Assembly (NCBI GenBank): GCA_031263265.1
Contig: JAISGE010000178.1
Span: 1 to 26,307, forward strand
Direction of reading: 5' to 3'
Length of the DNA stretch: 26,307 bases
Source: Treponema sp.
Lineage (GTDB): Bacteria; Spirochaetota; Spirochaetia; Treponematales; Breznakiellaceae
Shown: in pieces, positions 8,043-15,105 of the stretch
Layout: the number at the start of each line of letters is the position of its first letter
Numbering within the stretch: position 1 is the stretch's first letter
Program-made: the position numbers and the translations under genes
Notes under the pieces: generated by a model
Seen by the model: the letters and a program-made list of their open reading frames with translations, nothing else
Told to the model about the DNA's origin: nothing
The model's database searches: none

Positions 8043-8750
8043 ATGAGTGAAGTAGATATGGTTATCCGCTTAGGCTTGGGGTTTATTGCGGGGGCCATTA
8101 TTGGACTTGAGCGGGCAAGTCAACACCAGGTTGCAGGCTTACGAACCCATATTCTGATTGCCACAGGGGCTACCCTCCTCATGCTGCTTTCCATTTGGCT
8201 TCCCCAGGAATTTACCGCCATGAAAAACGGGGATCCTGGGCGGATCGCTGCCCAGGTGGTATCAGGTATTGGCTTTCTCGGGGCCGGAGCCATAATCCGT
8301 TTGGGGAACACCATCAGGGGGCTCACCACCGCGGCCTCACTGTGGCTTATCGCGGCGGTGGGCTTGGCCATTGGTGCCGGGATGTTCCTCGCCGCAGGCA
8401 TCACCTTGCTTATTACCCTAGTTACCCTTATGATTCTGAACCATATTGAACGAATGTTGTTTCCTAAAGAATGGAACAAACTGCTGGAAATAACCTTTGA
8501 TTCCACTGCTCATACGGATAATCTGGAAATTCCTGAGCTTACGGCGTGTTTGCATCTTTTACATTCTTTTGATATCCGGGTCTTGTCTATGGATGTGGAT
8601 CAAGGTTTCGGCAAAGGGAAAAAAGGGGGAACCGGGGTCAAGTTACGCCTTTTCGTGGGAATTCCCGATACCACCGATATTGCCAAGCTGGTGATGGCCC
8701 TTAAAGCAAGTGCCAAGGTGGAACGGGTCGAAATGAAGGAAAAGTATTAG
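8043..8750 (+). CDS. MgtC/SapB family inner-membrane protein
   Basis: The protein has 235 residues and starts 5 bases after AAGGA. The N-terminal 140 residues are the hydrophobic MgtC domain with its conserved signatures: GLERASQHQVAGLRTHILIA, then GRIAAQVVSGIGFLGAGAII, then GLTTAASLWLIAAVGLAIG. Four or five membrane segments are expected. The remainder is a soluble C-terminal domain (about 145-235) with an ACT-like alternation, as in longer MgtC homologues. MgtC proteins are linked to growth in low magnesium and to modulation of F-type ATPase or P-type transporters. They are not established magnesium channels. The sequence does not show whether this copy responds to magnesium. It is divergent from the ATPase gene, with a purine-rich 100-bp or longer control region between them. 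The downstream maf gene is 164 bases away. Confidence 0.9.
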   Translation: MSEVDMVIRLGLGFIAGAIIGLERASQHQVAGLRTHILIATGATLLMLLSIWLPQEFTAMKNGDPGRIAAQVVSGIGFLGAGAIIRLGNTIRGLTTAASLWLIAAVGLAIGAGMFLAAGITLLITLVTLMILNHIERMLFPKEWNKLLEITFDSTAHTDNLEIPELTACLHLLHSFDIRVLSMDVDQGFGKGKKGGTGVKLRLFVGIPDTTDIAKLVMALKASAKVERVEMKEKY

Positions 8751-8914
8751 CGCTTAATTGCTGAGCAAGGTACCGGTAGAAGCCCAATGCTTAGTTCTTG
8801 AACTTCTTGTAAAACTCGATTAGTTTCAAATTAGCCCTCTTTAATACAGCAAGGTACTATACCTTTGTATCCTTTCAGAGAGGGGAATCTTGAATATGCG
8901 AAAGGCGGTAACAC

Positions 8915-9514
8915 ATGGAACCTATCATCTTAGCTTCCGGTTCTTTAAGAAGGCAGGAGTATTTCCGTCTCCTGAATCTACCTTTCAGTATCATGCCGGC
9001 TCCGATAGTTGAAGATTATGAAGGGGTTTCGGAACCACGAAAAATTGCTGAAAGTATCGCGATCCGGAAGATTAATAAAATACTCGATCTCCTGACCGGG
9101 AGGACGCCTCCATGGATTTGCGCTGCAGATACGATTGTTGTGGTAGATGGGGAGATCTTTGGGAAACCTAGTGATAGGGAGGACGCTCGTCGAATGCTTT
9201 TAAAGATACAAGGCCGTTCCCATGAGGTAATAACCGCAGTGGCCCTCTTTAACAGTAAAAGCCGGGACAATACCATTGATTGCAGATCCGTGGTAAGCTT
9301 CGTGTCTTTTGCAGGATTCTCGGAACAGGAGCTGGAATGGTACCTCAATACAGGAGAATGGCAAGGGGTCGCTGGGGCCTACAAAATCCAGGGTTTGGCT
9401 AGTTGTTACATCTCCCAGATCAAGGGATCCTATAGCTCTATCGTAGGCTTGCCAATCCATGAGTTTTATGTCATGTTAAAGGAAAATGGATATCCTTATG
9501 ATGAGTCATTATGA
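8915..9514 (+). CDS. maf: Maf-like nucleoside triphosphate pyrophosphatase (YhdE-type dTTPase/UTPase)
   Basis: The protein has 199 residues and starts 6 bases after AAGGCGG. It shows the Maf signatures in order: ASGSLRRQE (canonical ASxSPRR, with Leu for Pro), EDYEG, CAADTIVVVDGEIFGKP with the catalytic Asp, LLKIQGRSHEVITAV, WQGVAGAYKIQGLAS, and IKGSYSSIVGLP near the C-terminus. Maf enzymes hydrolyse non-canonical and some canonical NTPs (YhdE: dTTP/UTP; YceF: m7GTP) to the monophosphate and are cytoplasmic. The AGAYKIQG/GSYSSIVGLP pattern fits the YhdE subgroup better. It precedes rpsB by 166 bases on the same strand and may share transcripts with it. I find no convincing promoter in the 164 bases upstream. 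Confidence 0.92.
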   Translation: MEPIILASGSLRRQEYFRLLNLPFSIMPAPIVEDYEGVSEPRKIAESIAIRKINKILDLLTGRTPPWICAADTIVVVDGEIFGKPSDREDARRMLLKIQGRSHEVITAVALFNSKSRDNTIDCRSVVSFVSFAGFSEQELEWYLNTGEWQGVAGAYKIQGLASCYISQIKGSYSSIVGLPIHEFYVMLKENGYPYDESL

Positions 9515-9533
9515 AACATGAAGCGATATAAGG

Positions 9534-9607
9534 AGGTACCATTTTTTACCTATGACGGCATTTCCGGGATACCGGAATAGCTTATTTTCCACCGCTTTGG
9601 GGCGGTG
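9534..9607 (+). promoter_or_regulatory. Candidate rpsB leader RNA with three hairpins
   Basis: Between maf and rpsB there are three consecutive inverted repeats: AGGTA/TACCT (9534-9538 with 9547-9551), TTCCGG/CCGGAA around a GATA loop (9562-9567 with 9572-9577), and CACCGC/GCGGTG around TTTGGG (9590-9595 with 9602-9607). The first overlaps an orphan AAGGAGGT. None is followed by a T-run, so this looks like a structured leader and not a terminator. S2 operons in other bacteria are autoregulated through their leader. That this one is so regulated is inference. Confidence 0.4.
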
Positions 9608-9680
9608 AGATACAGGGAAGGCACCCCTCAAAATATCCGTACAGCAGCGGGCTTTTTGAGCGGGCAGACAGGGGGAAATT

Positions 9681-10565
9681 GTGGCAGTAGTTACCATGAA
9701 AAGCCTGCTTGAGTCGGGAGTACATTTCGGCCATCAGGTGAAACGCTGGGATCCGCGCATGAAAAAGTATATCTTCGCGGAACGGAACGGTATTCACATT
9801 ATCGATCTGCAAAAGACCATTCAGGCGATCAAAGATGCTTATGATGTGGTCCGTAAAACCGTAGCAGGCGGCAAGACGGTGATGTTTGTGGGCACCAAGA
9901 AGCAGGCCCAACAGGCAATTCAGAAAGAAGCCGAACGCTGCGGTATGTATTACGTAAACAACCGCTGGCTTGGCGGTATGCTTACCAATTTTGTTACGAT
10001 AAAAAAATCATTACTTCGTCTTAAAAAACTGGAAAAGATGGAAGTAGATGGAACCTTTGAAAATCTTACCAAAAAAGAAATCGCTTCCCTTGGCAAGGAG
10101 CGATCCAAGTTGCAGAAGAACCTGGGGGGCATCAAGGAGATGAAGGAACTCCCGGGGATACTGTTTATCATTGATACCCGTAAAGAGGCCATTGCCGTAG
10201 CCGAGGCCCAACGCCAGGGTATACCCATCATCGCCGTGGTGGACACCAATTGTAATCCCGAGGGTATTGATTACCCCATTCCCGGTAATGATGACGCTAT
10301 CCGGGCAATCACCTTGTTTACCCAAATCATCGCCAATGCAGTGGTGGAAGCAGACAACGAGGTAGGACTCAAGATCATCGAAACCTTGGGGGATGAAGAC
10401 GAAGACATGGAAGCCATCATGACCGATGTGTCCATCAAAGAGGAAGATCGGGAGATAGATATTGAGGCATACTCTTCGGGAACCACCGCCCATAACCATG
10501 TAGCCGCGGCTGACGTGGCAGAGGAATTACCGGTAGAAGTGGATAAGGTCTACGAAGAGGAATAA
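9681..10565 (+). CDS. rpsB: 30S ribosomal protein S2
   Basis: The protein has 294 residues and starts at GTG, with GGGGG 5 bases upstream. It opens with AVVTMKSLLESGVHFGHQVKRWDPRM, the usual S2 beginning, and continues with YIFAERNGIHIIDLQKT, VGTKKQAQQAI, YVNNRWLGGMLTNF, LPGILFIIDTRKEAIAVAEA and GIPIIAVVDTNCNPEGIDY. The E. coli protein is 241 residues. The roughly 50-residue excess is an acidic tail (GDEDEDMEAIMTDVSIKEED, ending in VDKVYEEE). S2 joins late in 30S assembly and helps recruit S1 and mRNA. First gene of the rpsB-tsf-frr-uppS-cdsA run, with tsf 12 bases downstream. A candidate structured leader precedes it. Confidence 0.98.
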   Translation: MAVVTMKSLLESGVHFGHQVKRWDPRMKKYIFAERNGIHIIDLQKTIQAIKDAYDVVRKTVAGGKTVMFVGTKKQAQQAIQKEAERCGMYYVNNRWLGGMLTNFVTIKKSLLRLKKLEKMEVDGTFENLTKKEIASLGKERSKLQKNLGGIKEMKELPGILFIIDTRKEAIAVAEAQRQGIPIIAVVDTNCNPEGIDYPIPGNDDAIRAITLFTQIIANAVVEADNEVGLKIIETLGDEDEDMEAIMTDVSIKEEDREIDIEAYSSGTTAHNHVAAADVAEELPVEVDKVYEEE

Positions 10566-10577
10566 GAGGAGTACAGC

Positions 10578-11426
10578 ATGGGAATTAGTGCAGCGGATGT
10601 TAAACGACTCCGGGAAAAAACCGGCGCAGGTATGATGGAATGTAAAAACGCCCTGGTCGAGACCCAAGGAGATTTTGACCAGGCGGAGAAACGCTTAAAA
10701 GAAAAGGGACTGGCCGCAGTAGAAAAACGGATGGATCGGGCAACTAACGAAGGCAAGATCTTTATCAAAATTCGTGACCGTACTGCGGTCTTGGTAGAAT
10801 TAGCCAGCGAAACCGATTTCGTGGCCCGGAACCCTGAGTTCACTACCCTGGGGGGCCTGATAGCCGACCGGATTTTGGACAAGGGCTATACCGAACCGAA
10901 TGAGGAATTGCATGGACTGGTGACTGATTTAGCCACCAAAATCCGGGAAAATATGAGCCTCCGGCGGATCAAGGTGGTTCATGCAGGGGATAATGAATAC
11001 TTCACCCAGTATATTCACGGTGATGGCAATATCGGTGTATTGGTAAAATTGCGGGCCGATAAACCGGAGGTGTTCCAACGGGAAGATGTACAGGATTTTG
11101 CCTTCAGTATTGCGCTTCATGTGGCGGCTTTTAATCCCTTAGCCCTGGATAGAACCAAGATCGATCCGAATTTCCTCCAAGAGCAGGAAACCATTTTTCG
11201 TAAACAGTTGGAAGAGGATGAAAAACTGGCGGGTAAACCCCCGGTGGTCCTGGATAATATCCTGAAAGGCAAACTTACCAAGTACCTGTCAGATATATGC
11301 CTTATGGAACAGGGCTATGTGAAGGAAGAGAAGATCCCCGTGGCTCATGCCCTGGCAAACTGCGGGAAACAAGCTGGAGCGGACTTACAGATAGTCGAGT
11401 ACCTGTATTTCAAGGTGGGCGCGTAG
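10578..11426 (+). CDS. tsf: Translation elongation factor Ts
   Basis: The protein has 282 residues, with ATG 6-7 bases after GAGGAG. The N-terminal UBA-like module ISAADVKRLREKTGAGMMEC then KNALVETQGDFDQA is diagnostic, followed by the TDFV motif (ELASETDFVARNPEF), which contacts EF-Tu, and by the IALHVAAFNPLAL core. The C-terminal end carries LMEQGYVKEE. EF-Ts exchanges GDP for GTP on EF-Tu. Length matches the longer bacterial type. It follows rpsB by 12 bases, the standard pairing. A strong hairpin separates it from frr, so transcript levels of the two halves of the operon may differ. Confidence 0.97.
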   Translation: MGISAADVKRLREKTGAGMMECKNALVETQGDFDQAEKRLKEKGLAAVEKRMDRATNEGKIFIKIRDRTAVLVELASETDFVARNPEFTTLGGLIADRILDKGYTEPNEELHGLVTDLATKIRENMSLRRIKVVHAGDNEYFTQYIHGDGNIGVLVKLRADKPEVFQREDVQDFAFSIALHVAAFNPLALDRTKIDPNFLQEQETIFRKQLEEDEKLAGKPPVVLDNILKGKLTKYLSDICLMEQGYVKEEKIPVAHALANCGKQAGADLQIVEYLYFKVGA

Positions 11427-11444
11427 CGCACCTATTCGCGGCAG

Positions 11445-11464
11445 ACCCTCCCTTTGGGGAGGGT
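11445..11464 (+). other. Perfect 8-bp hairpin in the tsf-frr spacer
   Basis: ACCCTCCC, loop TTTG, GGGAGGGT: a GC-rich stem of 8 bp with a 4-base loop in the 55-base spacer. It lacks a downstream T-run, so it is more likely an mRNA stability/processing hairpin or attenuating structure than an intrinsic terminator. It ends one base upstream of GAGGAG, the probable frr ribosome binding site. Confidence 0.55.
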
Positions 11465-11481
11465 GAGGAGCGTACTGAACT

Positions 11482-12036
11482 ATGCACAGTATTATAACCG
11501 CATCCGAAGAACGGATGAAGAAAACCAATGCAAGCCTTAAAGACGGGTTTGCCGCCCTGAGAACGGGCCGGGCATCGGCGTCCTTGTTTGATAAGATCAA
11601 GATTGAGTATTACGGCGATAAGTCCCCCTTGAACCAGGTGGCGAATATCTCCATCCCCGAAGCCCGGCTGGTGGTGATTCAGCCCTTTGATAAGAGCCTC
11701 ATCCCTGAGATTGAAAAGGCAATCCGTTCATCGGAACTCTCCCTCAATCCCAGTAATGACGGCAAGGTGATACGCATCGCCATTCCGCCGCTCACCGAAG
11801 AACGGCGGAAAGAACTGGTTAAAGTTGCCAAGAACCAGGCTGAACAGAGCCGGGTGGCGGTGCGGAACATCCGCCGGGATGGTAACGAGGAGCTTAAGAA
11901 GCTGCTTAAAGAGGGAACCATCACCGAAGACCAGGAAAGCAAGAACAGTCTGGAACTGCAGAAACTTACGGATTCCTATATTAGTAAGGTTAATCAGACG
12001 CTGGAAGAGAAAACCAAAGAAATAATGGAAGTCTAA
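11482..12036 (+). CDS. frr: Ribosome recycling factor
   Basis: The protein has 184 residues, the standard RRF length. Motifs: FAALRTGRASASLFDKIKIE in the first helix, YYGDKSPLNQVANISIPEAR and VVIQPFDKSLIPEIEKAI in domain II, LNPSNDGKVIRIAIPPLTEE, then RRKELVKVAKNQAEQSRVAV NIRRDGNEELKK in the long helices of domain I. RRF with EF-G splits the 70S ribosome after termination. The likely site GAGGAG (11465-11470) is 11 bases from the ATG, rather far. In many bacteria pyrH stands between tsf and frr, but here it is absent. uppS follows 8 bases later. Confidence 0.97.
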   Translation: MHSIITASEERMKKTNASLKDGFAALRTGRASASLFDKIKIEYYGDKSPLNQVANISIPEARLVVIQPFDKSLIPEIEKAIRSSELSLNPSNDGKVIRIAIPPLTEERRKELVKVAKNQAEQSRVAVRNIRRDGNEELKKLLKEGTITEDQESKNSLELQKLTDSYISKVNQTLEEKTKEIMEV

Positions 12037-12044
12037 AGAAATAC

Positions 12045-12806
12045 ATGACCCCATCAGCAGCCTTAGATCGTTCCTGTCTGCCCCGTCACATTGGTATCAT
12101 TATGGACGGGAATGGTCGTTGGGCGCAAAGAAAAAAACAACTTCGTACCCAAGGACACCTGGAGGGTCTCAAGACCGCAAAAAAAATCGTCAAAGCTGCC
12201 AGTGACTTGCATATCCCCTTTCTCACCCTCTATGTTTTTTCTACGGAAAACTGGAAGCGCACTGCCGAGGAAGTGGGGTTCATCATGGGACTGGTGAAAC
12301 AGCACCTCAAAGCGGAACTGGATTTTTACCGGGAAAACCGGATCCGGATCCGCCATACCGGGGATCCAGGGGGGCTTCCCCCGGATATTGTCCGGGAACT
12401 TCAGGAAGCCGGTGAAGATACCCGTTCTTTTGATGGATTGCAGGTTGTTTTGGCCCTTAACTATGGGGGCCGGGATGCCATAGTCCGGGGGGTGAGGCGT
12501 CTGCTTGCTTCCCTTATGGTCTCGCCGGAAACCGCAGGTTCCGCCGGCTTTATCGAAAACAATCTAAACAGTATAAACGAGGCAAGGATCCGTCAAAACC
12601 TGGATAACCCTGATATTCCCGATCCCGACCTGATCATCCGAACCGCTGGAGAATACCGGATCAGTAATTTCCTGCTCTGGGAAGGAGCCTACGCGGAATA
12701 CTATTTCTCGGATATCCTATGGCCTGATTGGACGGCAGAAGATTTGTATGCGGCAATCGCCGCGTATCAGCAGCGGGAACGGCGTTTTGGGGGAGGCAAA
12801 CCATGA
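12045..12806 (+). CDS. uppS: Isoprenyl transferase / undecaprenyl diphosphate synthase
   Basis: The protein has 253 residues. It carries the cis-prenyltransferase signatures: HIGIIMDGNGRWAQRK with the catalytic Asp, GHLEGLKTAKKIVKAA, LTLYVFSTENWKRTAEEV, LNYGGRDAIVRGVRRL, and the C-terminal PDLIIRTAGEYRISNFLLWE then AYAEYYF. The usual signature is RTSGE.RLSNFLLWQ, so Ala for Ser and Ile for Leu are mild variants. The enzyme condenses isopentenyl diphosphate onto farnesyl diphosphate to make the C55 carrier for peptidoglycan and surface polysaccharides. It is cytoplasmic and membrane-associated. The ribosome binding site is weak (only AAAGAA nearby), suggesting coupling to frr 8 bases upstream. 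Its last four bases overlap the cdsA start. Confidence 0.96.
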   Translation: MTPSAALDRSCLPRHIGIIMDGNGRWAQRKKQLRTQGHLEGLKTAKKIVKAASDLHIPFLTLYVFSTENWKRTAEEVGFIMGLVKQHLKAELDFYRENRIRIRHTGDPGGLPPDIVRELQEAGEDTRSFDGLQVVLALNYGGRDAIVRGVRRLLASLMVSPETAGSAGFIENNLNSINEARIRQNLDNPDIPDPDLIIRTAGEYRISNFLLWEGAYAEYYFSDILWPDWTAEDLYAAIAAYQQRERRFGGGKP

Positions 12807-13657
12807 AAAAACTGACAGAACGGGTCTTACTGTTCGTGATTGGATTCCCCCTGGTGATAGGGCTCGTGGTCTTCCTGCCTTATAAGCACCATCTCGCGGT
12901 TAATCTTGTGGTCATCATGTTAAGCGCCCTGGGAGCCGCGGAATTCGCGGCACTCTTGCGAAAAAAATTTTGTTCCCTTGGCTCCCTCGAAGCTGCTTTC
13001 TTAGGAGCAGTAAGTCCTGTGGCCACAACCTTGGCGGTGAGTTTTGACTATAACCAGGACTTCATCTCCGGGACTTTTATGGTAGGGGCTTCCTGGCTCT
13101 TGGTTTCCCGGATTTTTACCGGGGAAGATAAACTCAAGGATGCGGTAGGCCGGGTTGCCGCAGGTTGTGCGGTGCTGGTATATCCCGGACTGTTCATGTC
13201 CTGGATCATTCGGATAAACTGGTTAGCCCACGCAGAAATGGTGCTCCTTATGTTCCTGTTTATCGTGATTGCCAATGACTCTCTCGCTTGGGCTGCTGGT
13301 ATGCTCTGGGGCAAGGGGAACCAAGGTATCATTCAGGTAAGCCCTCACAAAAGCGTTGCAGGCTTTATCGGAGGACTCGCCGCTTCTATCACCATTGGAT
13401 TAGGGGCGGTTTTTTTTATTCCTCAAGCCTTTAGTTCAGGCCGCGTGCCCTCGATAATCGCCGGTATACTCCTAGGACTCATATCCGGCGTGGCCGCGTG
13501 TCTGGGAGACTTGGGAGAATCGGCCTTAAAAAGAAGCGCAAACATAAAAGATTCCGGAACCCTCATGCCGGGTCGCGGAGGGGTCCTGGATAGCATTGAT
13601 TCCATGAGCCTGGCCGCACCGGTGTATTACCTATCCTATTGGTTCCTCTTTACCTAA
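12803..13657 (+). CDS. cdsA: Phosphatidate cytidylyltransferase
   Basis: The protein has 284 residues. The ATG at 12803 is chosen because GGGAGG lies 6 bases upstream and it overlaps the uppS stop as ATGA; the frame itself is open further upstream inside uppS. It is a polytopic membrane protein (about seven or eight hydrophobic segments, beginning VLLFVIGFPLVIGLVVFLP). The CdsA signature is at the C-terminal end: GDLGESALKRSANIKDSGTL then MPGRGGVLDSIDS. Most family members read PGHGGxLDRxDS, so His to Arg and Arg to Ser are departures in an otherwise intact motif. It makes CDP-diacylglycerol from phosphatidate and CTP for all phospholipids. Often dxr and rseP follow in this cluster, but here the gene ends 16 bases before the convergent hisD stop. 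Confidence 0.95.
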   Translation: MKKLTERVLLFVIGFPLVIGLVVFLPYKHHLAVNLVVIMLSALGAAEFAALLRKKFCSLGSLEAAFLGAVSPVATTLAVSFDYNQDFISGTFMVGASWLLVSRIFTGEDKLKDAVGRVAAGCAVLVYPGLFMSWIIRINWLAHAEMVLLMFLFIVIANDSLAWAAGMLWGKGNQGIIQVSPHKSVAGFIGGLAASITIGLGAVFFIPQAFSSGRVPSIIAGILLGLISGVAACLGDLGESALKRSANIKDSGTLMPGRGGVLDSIDSMSLAAPVYYLSYWFLFT

Positions 13658-13673
13658 GTAGCGTAAGCCCTGA

Positions 13674-14960
13674 TTATGGGTTTATCCGGCTCAAGACACT
13701 TGCGGCATGGGCCATCAGCCCTTCGGCCTGGGCGATCCGTTCCGCGGCTTGGCAGGCTTGGTCGTAACCTGGGCCGGGTGTACAGCGAAGGGTCGTAAGG
13801 GTCTTGAGAAAGTGGCGCACTGAAAGCCCTCCGGTATACCGGGCGCTCCCGGCGGTGGGCAGGGTATGGTTGATCCCCGCGGTGTAATCCCCCAGGGCCT
13901 CTACCGCATATTTCCCGATAAACAAGGAACCGTAATTTCTTAATGCAGAAACCCAAGAATCCGGATCCACCACCTGGAGTTCTAGGTGTTCAGGAGCAAT
14001 GGTGTTGGCAATGCGGATGGCCTCTTCTTTGGACCGGTAGATGATAATAAGTCCCCCTGCATCCAGGGAAGCCTGGGCAATAGAAGCGGTAGGTAAACCC
14101 GCAAGCCTCGCTTCCAGGCGTTGCACTACGTGATCTGCCAACGTACTGCTGGGAACTAAAACCCGGGCACGGGCATCAGGATCATGTTCGGCCTGGGCCA
14201 GCATATCTGCCGCGATAAGGTCTGGGGCGTCCTCGGCAATGATGAGCACGTCCGTAGGCCCGGCCACCAGATCGATCCCCACTTCACCGAAAAGAAGCCG
14301 TTTCGCGGCGGCAACGTACTTGTTACCAGGACCAACGATGACATCGACCCGGGGCACGGTCTGGGTACCCAAGGCCAAGGCAGCAATGGCCTGGGCGCCT
14401 CCCATAGCAAAGACCCGTCCTGCTCCAGCCAGATGAGCCGCAGCCATGATGCGGGTATCCGGGAGGCCATTTTCCAAGGGAGGCGTGCTGAGGATGCGTT
14501 CCTCCACCCCGGCAACCGCCGCAGGGATAAGACCCATGAGTACCGTGGAAATGAGGGGAAATCGTCCTGCCGGGACATAGACTGCGGCGCTTTGTACCGG
14601 GACTACCTGCTGGCCCGTAAACAGCCCAGGACCCGCCGCATATTCAAAATTGACCAACTGGGCCTTCTGGCGCAGGGCAAAATCACGGATATGGCCGGCA
14701 GCCACTTCCAAGGCTGCTGCCAGTTCCGGTTCAGTCTGTTTGAGGTGTTCTCCAGCAGCCTGTATGGTTTCCGGGGGAAGCTCCAGGGTTTCAGGAGCAG
14801 CTTTGTCAAACTGAAGGGCAAAACGCCGTACCGCAGAATCTCCTTCACGCCGCACCGCGGCAATTATCTCTTGTACCCCAGCGATAAGGGTCTTATCTTC
14901 CTGCTGCTGACCACGCCCCTGCCAAAAAGCATCAAATTCGGTACTGATAATACGGTTCAT
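13674..14960 (-). CDS. hisD: Histidinol dehydrogenase
   Basis: The protein has 428 residues, typical for HisD, with AAGAGG 8 bases before the ATG. Motifs: SAAVYVPAGRFPLISTVLMG, GPGNKYVAAAKRLLFG, GIDLVAGPTDVLIIA, the zinc ligands Gln/His in MLAQAEHDPDA, the catalytic Glu-His in IAPEHLELQV, Asp in GDYTAGINHTLPTAG, and the C-terminal zinc His in GLMAHAASVL. HisD oxidises histidinol to histidine in two NAD steps. No other his gene lies beside it. The PAGRFPLISTVLMGLIPAAV stretch differs from the common PGGTAPLFSTVLM form, so a related activity such as a HpsN-like polyol dehydrogenase should stay open. It is convergent with cdsA and divergent from the unknown secreted-protein gene. Confidence 0.85.
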   Translation of the reverse strand: MNRIISTEFDAFWQGRGQQQEDKTLIAGVQEIIAAVRREGDSAVRRFALQFDKAAPETLELPPETIQAAGEHLKQTEPELAAALEVAAGHIRDFALRQKAQLVNFEYAAGPGLFTGQQVVPVQSAAVYVPAGRFPLISTVLMGLIPAAVAGVEERILSTPPLENGLPDTRIMAAAHLAGAGRVFAMGGAQAIAALALGTQTVPRVDVIVGPGNKYVAAAKRLLFGEVGIDLVAGPTDVLIIAEDAPDLIAADMLAQAEHDPDARARVLVPSSTLADHVVQRLEARLAGLPTASIAQASLDAGGLIIIYRSKEEAIRIANTIAPEHLELQVVDPDSWVSALRNYGSLFIGKYAVEALGDYTAGINHTLPTAGSARYTGGLSVRHFLKTLTTLRCTPGPGYDQACQAAERIAQAEGLMAHAASVLSRINP

Positions 14961-15035
14961 AGATTCTTCCTCTTAAACATGCTTCTCAATCATTATTTGA
15001 GTATACCAGATGCGAAGTAAACGAGAAAAGGAGCC

Positions 15036-15060
15036 TTTCAAAACTCGGTTGGTTTTGAAA
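15036..15060. promoter_or_regulatory. 9-7-9 palindrome in the hisD divergent control region
   Basis: TTTCAAAAC and GTTTTGAAA are perfect inverted repeats around a 7-base spacer, 76 bases upstream of hisD and 46 bases before the ATG at 15106. It could be a dimeric regulator site acting on both genes. On the plus strand it is followed by a T-rich run (CTCTTTTATTTTTTTCC), so an intrinsic terminator or attenuator is the alternative. Confidence 0.45.
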
Positions 15061-15092
15061 CAGCCGCTCTTTTATTTTTTTCCTTTTCTTCT

Positions 15093-15098
15093 TATACT
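15093..15098 (+). promoter_or_regulatory. Candidate -10 box immediately before the secreted unknown gene
   Basis: TATACT (five of six) ends 7 bases before the ATG at 15106, and there is no Shine-Dalgarno between them. No good -35 is visible; the sequence 17 bases upstream is only TTTTAT. A transcript from here would start at or next to the ATG. Confidence 0.3.
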
Positions 15099-15105
15099 AT
15101 CTCTA

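Noticed and set aside
8751..8914. Promoter for maf
   Set aside because: TTGAAC with a 17-base spacer is followed only by TAGTTT, and TACTAT/TATACC near 8855-8863 has no -35 at the right distance. Nothing convincing.
9552..9608. 18-codon frame after the orphan AAGGAGGT in the rpsB leader
   Set aside because: The spacing of 14 bases to the ATG is too long. Only the unusual Shine-Dalgarno itself is kept as part of the leader finding.
10011..10499. Minus-strand frame inside rpsB
   Set aside because: Shadow of the ribosomal gene. The translation is Gly/His/Phe-rich without motifs.
13664..13684. TAAGCCC / GGGTTTA hairpin between the convergent cdsA and hisD stops
   Set aside because: It contains a G-T pair, has a 7-base loop and no T-run on either strand, and overlaps the hisD stop. 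Too weak to call a terminator.
14184..15020. 278-codon plus-strand frame opposite hisD
   Set aside because: Antisense to the intact hisD. No ribosome binding site or recognisable domain.
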